Shown here: positions 55,693-64,000 of the stretch, one piece after another
Layout of the letters: each line of letters begins with the position of its first letter
How positions within the stretch are numbered: position 1 is the stretch's first letter
Made by a program: the position numbers and the translations under genes
NCBI GenBank assembly: GCA_001600415.1
Contig: BCJX01000001.1
Location: 470,365-534,364 of the forward strand
Origin: Pascua guehoae
Lineage: Eukaryota; Basidiomycota; Tremellomycetes; Trichosporonales; Trichosporonaceae
DNA: 64,000 bases
Direction of reading: 5' to 3'
Notes under the pieces: model-generated
Told to the model about the DNA's origin: nothing
What the model saw: the letters and a program-made list of their open reading frames with translations, nothing else
The model's database searches: none

Positions 55693-56570
55693 TTAAGGTT
55701 CACTGCGACGGGGGGAACGCGAGACCGAGGCGCTGGACACGGACGGCTGGCCCTGTGCGTGTGTGGCACGGCGCACGGGCTTGGGTTGGATGATAGGCAC
55801 GGCGTATGCGCACAAGCGGCCTGTCATCAGCCATCGGTTGGGTTGTAGCCATTCAGTCCACGTGCATACTCACAACCATCAATCGCAAAGTTGCGAACTG
55901 GAATCAGTACATGATCACAACCGGCATCCCCCGTGCCAAACTCACACATGTTGGCAGCCTGCAACGCGTCCGCGTTGCGAAAGTATACAATCGCAACGTC
56001 TCCCACGAGCTCGATGCGCACCACCGGCCCGACCTTGGCCTCGAGCGCGGCCTCGAGGTCCGTCTTGCGCACAGAGTTGGGGATGGGGAACAGTACCATC
56101 TTACGCGAGCGGGTGGGTGTGGCACGGCTCGCTTGCGTAGTGGTGAGGCGGGAGAGTATGGGGGGTGGGTCGGGTGTGTACACAGGTCGCCTGCTGGAGG
56201 GCGAGGGTGGCGTCGTGCAGTGGGGGGCGGGTGTGGGTTTGGCGCTACGGGCCATCGGGGCGGGTGTCGCACTCTGGGTCATTGGAGGGGGTGTCGTGCT
56301 GCGAGTGACCGGCAGGGGTGTCGCCCTTCGCGCATTAGATGTCGCCACGAGCGATTCGCTGCGCAGCACCGAGTCCACCATGGCGTTGGTCCAGTGACGC
56401 GTCGCCTGCGGGTGTGCGGCGGCACGCTCTGCTGGCTCGCGCAAAGGCTGTGAGCCTTGGGCGTTGCGCGAGAGGCGCAGCTTGGCCATGAACTGGACAC
56501 TGTCAGCAGACGAAGGAGGATGGAGACCTACCTCATCCAGGTCGAGGTCAATGTCCATGGGCTCTCCCAT
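55693..56570 (-). CDS. RRM-like protein 2 (unknown function)
   Basis: Two exons, 56570-55874 and 55820-55693, 274 residues. It starts MGEPMDIDLDLDEVG, sharing MDID with its neighbour, then FMAKLRLSRN and a Thr/Pro/Arg-rich linker (residues ~80-155). An RRM-like segment follows: KMVLFPIPNSVRKTDLEAAL, VGPVVRIELVGDVAIVYFRN, ALQAANMCEF. The second exon adds a basic CRLCAYAVPIIQPKPVRR tail. The protein is paralogous to the preceding gene, judged by the MDID element, the RRM-like block and the CEF ending. RNA binding is inferred only. Confidence 0.62.
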
Positions 56571-57106
56571 GGTGACTTGTGCGCAAGGATGGCGGATTGG
56601 CAATGGAGTAACGAGTGAGGTGTGGGGTGAAGGGAGAATGTAAATAGGCAAGAAAGATGAAGAATGGAGTAAAGAGAGATGAAAGAAAGAGAAAGTGAGA
56701 AATGGACAAATTGAAAAGATTAGAAATGGCAGTCGGCAAAACATGGACAGTACGTGGCGTCCATCCTATGCACATTCCTTCCCTTCCTATACACTTCCAA
56801 ACCCGACGTGTCGTTCATGACGCGTCATGTCCCTTGGGCATTTTTGCGTGTCCTCTACCCTATTTTTCGGGCATTCTGTTTGTTCCCTGCTTGTTCCTCA
56901 TCGCGGCTCTGCTCGGGCGATACTTGGCCATTGCGGTGTTTGGCAAAATGGCATGACCGTGGCCATGGCTGGCACCTGGCGGTGCGCTCTACCGAGCTAC
57001 AGGATACAAGCAAGCTACACGCTAAACTCATCACTCCATGCCTACTTCAGCACCCCTATCTCAATGTATCTCTTGTGACTCTTCCCCAGTGACTCTTGTC
57101 CCTTCT
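56571..57106. promoter_or_regulatory. Promoter region of RRM-like protein 2
   Basis: Purine-rich on the plus strand (56620-56715), as typical for leaders in this window read from the minus strand. No gene seen. Confidence 0.4.
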
Positions 57107-57792
57107 CTACATCGCGGAGGTGGTGGCAGCGGGCGGCGGCGCGTTGATACCGCTGAGAATGCACCGATCCGTCATGAGGTTCGAGATGTCGGTAGCAGTC
57201 GTAGAGTATGCCGAAAAGCAGATTACGACTTGGGGCAACGTCTTCCCCAGGGACAGACGGCGCATAATCGCAGCCTGCACACAGGGGCAGATAACGGAGG
57301 GGAAGGGCGAGCCACCTGGCCACTGACCAACCGGGTTTAATGTCGGGTTGTTTGTGCCGTACCCCGGGGGGAAGGTAGCCAGCAAAGGACAGCCGGGAAG
57401 GGCGGAAAACCCGCCGCCGGGGAGCGGCCTCGGGGTCTGATACATGTACACGCGTGTCGACTCGGGGGCGCGCCACCCTGCATCGCGTGACGTGGACCCC
57501 AGGTCGGCCGTCGCGGTCTCGCCCTGGGTTCATCAGCAGAGCACCAACTCAGAGTCAGTGGAGGACATACCGCTGACGGCCCTGCCATACTCTCCATGGG
57601 GGCGGCATTGTTCTCCTGGCTGCCAGGGCGCGGGTTCCGGGCAAGACCGTTGACCTCGTCGTATCTGTGTGGGCTGCTGTGGACCTGAATTCATCAGCCA
57701 GGGAATAAGAAAAGGACGTGAACATCTCCAGAGGAAACGAAACGGACACACACCCTGTCGTCGAACGAGTACAGACGCCTGAAGAGCCCCAT
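57107..57792 (-). CDS. Small unknown protein (MGLFRR start)
   Basis: Three exons, 57792-57754, 57684-57571 and 57523-57107, all joined in phase 0, 189 residues. It begins MGLFRRLYSFDDR. The middle is polar. The C-terminal half has Pro/Gly-rich and hydrophobic stretches (FSALPGCPLLATFPPGYG, VICPCVQAAIMRRLSL, QVVICFSAYSTTATD). No known domain recognised. Splice sites are good (GTGTGT, GTATGT; CAG acceptors), but the model rests on phase and composition alone. Confidence 0.5.
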
Positions 57793-58131
57793 TGTGGGCA
57801 CTGTCGGCTAGGGCGATGTGGGATGGGGTGGGGAGAAGGTGGGTTTTGCGAGGAATGAAGAATTGGGGGGCTGGTAGGGGAGGATGGAACAGGGGACACT
57901 GAGAGAGAAGAGAAGAGAAGAGTAGAATGGTGAGTGGATAATGGAGAGACGTGTAAACAGGTTTAGACTGCCCGGGGGGCGCTGGGGGGCAGTGTAAAGT
58001 GGTGGCAACGATAAAGGACCGTCAATGCGGCACCTGTCGCCATGTCGCCCCCATCTCGCGCATGCCCAGCCATGTGGCGTGCGTGTGGCATGTGGCACAA
58101 TCGCCCTTCGTCAATTACATTCAATCCAATC
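57793..58131. promoter_or_regulatory. Promoter and 3' flank between minus-strand genes
   Basis: Contains a GAGAA microsatellite at about 57900-57922, probably in the leader of the preceding minus-strand gene. Confidence 0.4.
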
Positions 58132-59218
58132 CTACGAAACGGGCTCAAACTTGACCTTGACGCCAGTCTTGTCCTTCATCCTCGCCACCCACGCCTTGAC
58201 GTGGGGCACATCCGTGTGCTCCCAGAGCAGCTCGTTGACGGCGGGCGCGCCAGCCTGCGACGAGAGGTACCAGCCAAACAGGGTCGAGTCGCCGTGACCC
58301 GGCTCGTTGCCGTGGATGAACGGTCCCTGGTCGGCCAGGATCTTGTCAGCATAGGCCAGCTTGCCGCGCGCGGCCTTGGCGATCGCCTCGACCTCGCCCT
58401 TGCGCTTGGGGTTGCGCAGCCTGTCGACGCTGTCGCGCAGGCCCGCGGCGTCGTTGGCGCACTTGACCTTGAGGAAGTAGTCGGCCGAGGGGGCGTCGTT
58501 GAGCGTCCAGAAGAGCGGGCGGAAGAGGTCGCGCATCGCGGGCGCCAGCTCGAGGTCGCACCAGCGCGTGAACGACGCACCCGACTCGCCAGAGAAGAGG
58601 TTGTGCGAGGGCGTGCCGTGCGTCTTGTTCAGCTGTGCAGGTGTAAGCCAGGTAAGCAAATGAAGCAGCTCAGACTGGGCGTGCTTTCAACAGAGGATAC
58701 GATTGAGCCAGACACCCAGAATCACTGCACACACATTACAGACTCTCCACACGAATACACACCACCTCGAACGCCGCGTTTCAACCTCCTGTCCATTCCC
58801 AACTGACCAAACTCTACTCACATACTCTGCAATCTTGAGCGAGTCGGTAATGTACTCGCCCTCCTTGGTCTTGAGCGTCGGCACCGTGACCTTGTCGTTA
58901 CCCGTCTCCTTGGCGAGCTCGTTGCGGATCTGGAGGAACGTGAGGGGCACGCGGTCGTACTTGAGGCCGAGGAGGCTGGGCCATTAGCTGGTGAGCGCCG
59001 GTGGGGCGACGGGTGACACAGAGAGAGTGTGGTCGAGCTCGAGCGGCCCGGGAGCTGCACCCCAGCCATACCGCGCAGCACTCGCACATGTGCTATCGCC
59101 CAACACACGAGACTCACGCAAAGTCAACGACGGTGCGGAGGACAAACGGGCTGTGGCTGTCCTGGCCCGCGGCGTCGGCCTCGCGCGCGACGAGGACGTA
59201 GAGCGTGTACTCTGGCAT
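58132..59218 (-). CDS. Glutathione S-transferase-like protein
   Basis: Three exons, 59218-59118, 58975-58822 and 58632-58132, 251 residues. The N-terminal thioredoxin-like domain has MPEYTLYVLVARE, then SHSPFVLRTVVDFALLGLKYDRVPL. VTVPTLKT and TDSLKIAEYV are the positions that contact glutathione in the family. The C-terminal part is all-helical (SFTRWCDLELAPAMRDLFRP, then the FIHGNEPGHGDSTLFGWYL segment). The Ser-Pro in the first helix region resembles the Ser-type/etherase-like fungal GSTs. Expected to be cytosolic; substrate not predictable from sequence. Confidence 0.85.
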
Positions 59219-60319
59219 CGGTGGTCGGGGTGGTGGATGTGGATGCGTGTCGCAGACGAGGTGCCGAGGTGGTTTCGGCGAGCAGAACAGCGGGCGAGGG
59301 GGAGAGACGGCGGTGCAGGTCGTGTCAAACTCTAGCTCAGATGGGTCTCATGATGGTGCTTCACCACTGGGTTCATCGGTATTTAGCCTGGTTGGGCCAT
59401 GGGTTGATTGGGGACCGATGACGCTTGCCGCCGGCAATCGCCGAATTTGCCGCGTTTCGCTTTGTCATCCGGCCACGATCGGGGGCGCACGGCCACGACG
59501 CCACAGTCGCATTTCAGGCACTGCACGCAGATAACGGAGCATGACTCGCCGCATGCCGCACAGGTCGGTGCCGTTTCGGTTCGTGGAATCGCGCGTCGTC
59601 ATCGGTTCGCTTGGGCGCGTTGGGTGAGTACTGTAAAACAACTGTAAATAGGAATTTTATCTGTAAACCCTACTTAGTGGGGTACAGGATTCTGCGTCTG
59701 TGACCTGTGACAGGACCGGACAGGAGCGGATTTCGGCCAATAAAAGGTAGATTTGGCAGAAAGGATTGGAATATTGACCAAAACAACCGGACTGGGCCTC
59801 TTGTGACACTGTGACAGGACAGGATTTTTGCCGTGACGCCTGTCCTATTTACAGTTGTTTTACAGTAAACAACGCTCCGTGCGGCCTTCTTGGCACACGA
59901 GCATGCAGCGCTTGGCGGCTTGCTGACATAGATTGTCGGCCGCACGACTGCTGCGCGGATATGACTTGCTGGCAAGGTGGGAACAGTCTGGTCCGAGCTA
60001 CATGGGAAGATGTCCTGTGCATATTCATCAGTCATCCATCACATGCCGCACGCGTGGCAGTGATCCGGATCGGATATCGGGCGGGTCTCGGAAAGTGTGT
60101 AGTTGATGACCATGCATGTAAATGTAGCAATCCGTACACCGGCCCGGCGCACAGCCGCTCCCCAGCCGTCCCCTCTCCCCCATTCTAAATACTTCTGTCC
60201 CGCGGCGACCACCTAGATTGCCGGCTGAAGCGTCTCCGCTCAACGCGTCGAAGGGCGCGTTGGGGAGCTCCACTACACATTTGGCTTTGTTGGGTCGCAC
60301 CCCCGCCTCGTGTATCCGT
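59219..60319. other. Intergenic stretch with a TA-flanked element
   Basis: Holds the GST promoter, the inverted-repeat element 59631-59865 and the 3' flank of RPC2. No gene seen. Confidence 0.5.
59631..59865. mobile_element. TA-flanked MITE-like element with perfect 23-bp inverted ends
   Basis: Left end 59631-59653 begins CTGTAAAACAACTGT. Right end 59843-59865 is its exact inverted copy. Both abut TA (59629-59630 and 59866-59867), consistent with a Tc1/mariner-type target duplication. The interior has no coding capacity but carries GTGACAGGAC-type subrepeats near both ends (about 59700-59720 and 59803-59824). Perfect ends suggest a recent insertion. Confidence 0.8.
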
Positions 60320-63300
60320 CTACACCGTGTCCTCCATCATCAAGCGGGGGAGAATGTTCATGCCGATGAGCTCCTGGATGAGGAGCTTGGCGGCATACGG
60401 CATGGTGATCTTGACGACCGCCTTGGACGAGGCGCAGCCCTTGCACCAGCCAGAGTACGCGAGCATGCCACAGGTCTCGCAGACCTCGGCGTCAAAGGCG
60501 TCGGACGAGATCATGAGACGCTCGAGGAGGAGCTGCGTCGCGCCGTAACCGATGAGACTGGGAGTCAGTTCATGTTGTACGTGTCGGAATGGGCGAGAAT
60601 GCAGAGACAAGTGTGTGCTTGTGCGCGTGCGCAGGTTCGGGGGCAAGTTCCGATGCTCGGTAACGTCCCAGCCCAGCCGTCCGCTGCACACTGGGAATCG
60701 GCCCACAGTGTCCCGTGAACACATGTGAGGCCAACAAGCTGCGCCATGCAATCTCGGCGAGGGTTCCAGGCAGAGACCATGTCTGCCTCCCGCGACGCGT
60801 GTGTGCCTAACTGCGGCGCAGCTGGACGGGATCGAGCTCATGCTGTCCGCATTGGACAGCACACTCAACCACCGAAGTGCCTTTCTACACGGCCAGACCA
60901 CCAAACGCGACTCTACTCACCAATCACGCTCCATTTCACCGAGACGCAGACCACCGTCCTTGGAACGACCTTCAGTTGGCTGACGCGTGAGGTTGGCCTT
61001 TGGACCCGTCGGACGCGCGTGCATCTTGTCCATGACCATGTGCTGGGATGTTAGGGGAAGTTCCGAGCGCGCTCTGGTGTGGGAGCAACCGCGAGAGCAG
61101 CTCAAGTCAAGCTCCGCCTGCAACTGGGGTACTCACCTTGAGCTTCTGGTAGTAGATGGGGCCAAAGTACACATAGCACTCGAGGGGCTCGCCCGTAATG
61201 CCAGACTGCAGCATGTCCTTGCCGCCGTACGAGAAGCCGTTGTCGATGAGAATCTGCGACATGTCGACGACCTTGGAGCCGCCAAACGCCGTGCCGTACT
61301 GGAGCTTGCCAGACACGACACCTGCCTTGCCAGAGAGTAGCTCAATCATCTTGCCGACCGTCCTGGTGGTTAGCTCTCTTAGACGCCGCGTAACCACTCA
61401 CATTCGGGAGGGGAAACCGTGGGGGTTCATGATAATGTCGGGGCAGATACCCTGGTCGTTGAACGGCATGTCCTGCTGGGGCACAATCAGACCACAGACA
61501 CCCTTTTGACCGTGACGCGACGAGAACTTGTCACCCAGCTCGGGACGACGCGTCTGGCGGGTGAGAATCTTGATGAGCTGGTTGCCATCTTCGGTATCGG
61601 TGACCATGACCTTGTCAATGTTGGCCGCCTCGGGGAGCTTGTGGACGACAGGCGAGGGCTTGAAGCCGACTGTGGGACCGGGGCCACGGGTGTCGATGGG
61701 GGTCTCGCGCGCGGCGAGGACGTCGCCCTGCGATACCACAGAGCCAGGCGCAACGAGACCGTCCGAGTCGAGCCACGAGAATGTGTCTGGCCGCTCGTCG
61801 ACAGGTGGCATCGCGAGGCGCTCCTGCGTACCGTTGGGGAAGGAGCGGATGGGAATTGTCTGCTTCTTGAGTACGTGGCAGCGACCAAAGCCGCGGTCTG
61901 CAGATGCGCGGTTCACAATCAGCGCGTCCTCGATATCGTAGCCAGAATACGACATGACAGCAACAGTCGCGTTCTGACCAGCAGGAAGCTTGTCGTAGCC
62001 GACGAGCTCGATTGTCTTGGTCTTGACCATTGGCTGCTGAGGGTACGTCATGAGGTAGAGAAGTGTGTCGATGCGGTTGAGCTGGTTGTACGCGATCGCG
62101 CCAATGGCCTGCTTGCCCATGGCACACTGGTACGTGTTACGCGGCGACTGGTTGTGGTGAGGGTAGGGAATGAGACCAGCGACGGCGCCGAGAATGGTAA
62201 ACGGCTCGATCTCGAGGTGGGTGGTGTCTTCCGTAATCTCAGATTCGTAACATGCGATAAACGAGTCGTTCTCCTCGTTGACATCGAGGTACTCGACCAA
62301 ACCAGAGCGAAGGAAGTGGTCGAACGTAACCTTGCCCGACTTGAGGAGCTTCATGTGCTCGGTCGTGACGCGAGGCTGGCCGTTCTCGACAATGATCAGC
62401 GGGCGACAGATACGTCCTCCGTCTGATGCAATGTAGATGACGCGCTGGTGCTGGTTCATAAAGATGGAGACAAACTCGGACGTACGTCCCGAGCGACGCA
62501 GCTTGCGGAAGTTTTGGACGAATCGTCGTGGCATCGCCGTCACACCGAGCAGGGAACCGTTGACCTGGACGAGGTAGACGCCTGGGCGGTAGAGCTCGTT
62601 GCCAGTCATGAGGGAGATGTCCTCGATGCCAAGCATGAACGCCATGCGAATGAGCGAGTCCTCTGGCACGTCGGTGGTAATGTGGGTCATAAGCGCGAGG
62701 TTCTTGACGAGACCGCACGCCTCTCCTTCTGGCGTATCCGATGGGCACAGCATACCCCATTGACTTGGTTGGAGAGCACGAGGACCAGAGACCTTGCGGG
62801 TCTTTTCGAACTGCGACGTGATACGCGTCATCATACCCAGCGCGGCAATGAAGGACAAGCGGGAAAGAACGTGGGTAACACCAGCACGCTCGACGTGGAA
62901 ACGCTTGAGCGACCAGTTACCAGTCGAGATTGAGCGCACGAATGCCGACGTGATAATGTCGCTGCCACCAGTGCGCACAAGTGTACTGGCGTCAAACGGC
63001 CCCGCGCGCGTCTTCTTCTCTAGAATCTTGTCCATCCGCTTCTTCAGGTCACTGTTGAATGTCTTGAACGAGTCCTCGAATAGCAGCGACAGCAGCTGAC
63101 CAGCAAGCTCGAGACGTTTGTTTCCGACATAGTCGCGGTCATCGACCATGTTGACGTCGATCATGGCCATGAGGACACGACGCGTCATGGTAGCGAGGTA
63201 GATCGATTTCGGACGGAAGTTCATGTCACGAACAGGTACGTGGCCGAGAACCATGGCCGCGAGCGCTTGCATGGCAATGTCGGATGGGGTCAACTTTTGG

Positions 63301-64000
63301 CCGCCTGCCGAGCGGTCCTGGTTCTCCTGGTTGGGCGAAACACGCGCACCAATCCATTCGAGTGCCTGTCGCCGAGTATAGATTCGAAGCCTGCGAGTCA
63401 GTGGGTTACTCTACAGAACGATCACCCACTTTGCAGCCTCTTCCAGCGACACGCCAAACGCCTCCTGGAAACGTTCGTCGGGTCCGCACGTGAGCTGGAG
63501 AATTTCCTTGTCAGAAGTGATGCCCATGGCCTTGAGCGCGACGACGATAGGGATGAGCTCCTTGAACGAGTTGTGGCGAAGGTAGATGCGCTTGGCCTGC
63601 GTCATGACATAGGTCTTGACGACTCGGTCGTGGGTCGACGAAGTGACTTCGGCAATGACAACGTCCTTTTTGGGGTCGGTCATGACAATGATACGGTTCT
63701 TGCTCAGCTGCTCCTGGACGAGAATGACCTTTTCCGTTCCCTTGACGACAAAGTAGCCGCCTGGGTCCAGTGGGCACTCGCCCATGCGCGCAAGCTCGGC
63801 CTGGTCTTTGCCCGCAAGGTGGCAAAGGTCGGAGCGGAGCATGATGGGAAGGAAGCCAATGTGGATACCCTGCTGCTTTCTAATCTTGTCCTCGTGCGTG
63901 TACTCGATGTCAACGTAGATACCGCCCGAGTACGTGTTGTCCGTCAGACGGCACTCCATCGGCGTCATGCGCGAGTGGACCGCGCCGACCTCTTTACGCG
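60320..64000 (-). CDS. RPC2: RNA polymerase III second-largest subunit (partial, 5' end outside)
   Basis: Minus strand exons: beyond 64000 to 63430, 63390-61402, 61362-61137, 61042-60921, 60557-60320, all phase-consistent. This is the beta-like subunit. The lobe and protrusion include [18 protein letters not shown] and [54 protein letters not shown] and the active-site/hybrid region [18 protein letters not shown] follow. Then come [40 protein letters not shown] and a terminal zinc ribbon ([16 protein letters not shown]). [18 protein letters not shown] and the ribbon ending in YSGWC-x2-C identify Pol III (RET1/RPC128) rather than Pol II RPB2. About 1,050 residues are in the window; the N-terminus is cut. 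Confidence 0.96.

Noticed and set aside
61419..62426. Long open frame on the plus strand opposite RPC2
   Set aside because: Exact antisense of a highly conserved, GC-rich exon; no domain and no splice context. It is a composition shadow.
60320..64000. Assignment to the Pol II subunit RPB2
   Set aside because: The C-terminal zinc ribbon YSGWCKGC and the [18 protein letters not shown] segment fit Pol III RPC2, not RPB2.

Overview
The window reads as nuclear DNA of a basidiomycete yeast, most likely a tremellomycete of the Trichosporonales type (inference). It is GC-rich. Genes are split by many 40-60 nt GT-AG introns with CTNAC-like branch sites, and leaders and promoters are pyrimidine-rich. 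The conserved genes are typical fungal housekeeping genes: DNA polymerase lambda/POL4, the Pol III second-largest subunit, a nuclear peroxiredoxin, an EIF1AD homologue and an intron-bearing tRNA-Tyr.

Layout. 0.6-8.9 kb: three tandem paralogous protein kinases with a hydrophobic leader and a Lys/Arg-rich tail; the first two are damaged and the third looks intact. 10.3-17.7 kb: EIF1AD, then an alginate-lyase-family gene (minus) divergent from POL4 (plus). 18.1-42.3 kb: ten loci of one fast-evolving family, nine on the plus strand (one truncated, with a scrambled relic beside it) and one longer inverted copy closing the block. Each has a Pro/Ser/Ala-rich first part, often starting MGC, then an F-box-like motif, usually a short C-x2-H-x3-C motif, and a conserved C-terminal region. 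42.3-46.9 kb: gene-poor, with minisatellites and a TA-flanked inverted-repeat element. 46.9-53 kb: a PVVVVPP-repeat protein, tRNA-Tyr, peroxiredoxin Q/Dot5 and an aspartyl-protease-like protein with altered active-site triads. 54.2-59.2 kb (minus): two related RRM-like proteins, a small unknown protein and a glutathione S-transferase. 60.3 kb to the right edge (minus): RPC2/RET1, cut by the window end.

The most notable content is the F-box-like array. Its copies share gene architecture: a phase-0 intron just before the F-box-like motif with acceptors close to TGACAACCCAG, a short last exon entered in phase 1 in several copies, and GCCAC-rich stretches 140-300 bp upstream of the start codons. 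They diverge strongly in the N-terminal part. This looks like a lineage-specific birth-and-death family, possibly of substrate adaptors for SCF-type ubiquitin ligases (inference). Short dispersed repeats (families A and B below, and two TA-flanked elements) lie between gene clusters.

Exon boundaries were worked out by hand from splice consensus, reading phase and agreement with paralogues or known families. Most joins are phase-consistent, but none is supported by transcript data here.
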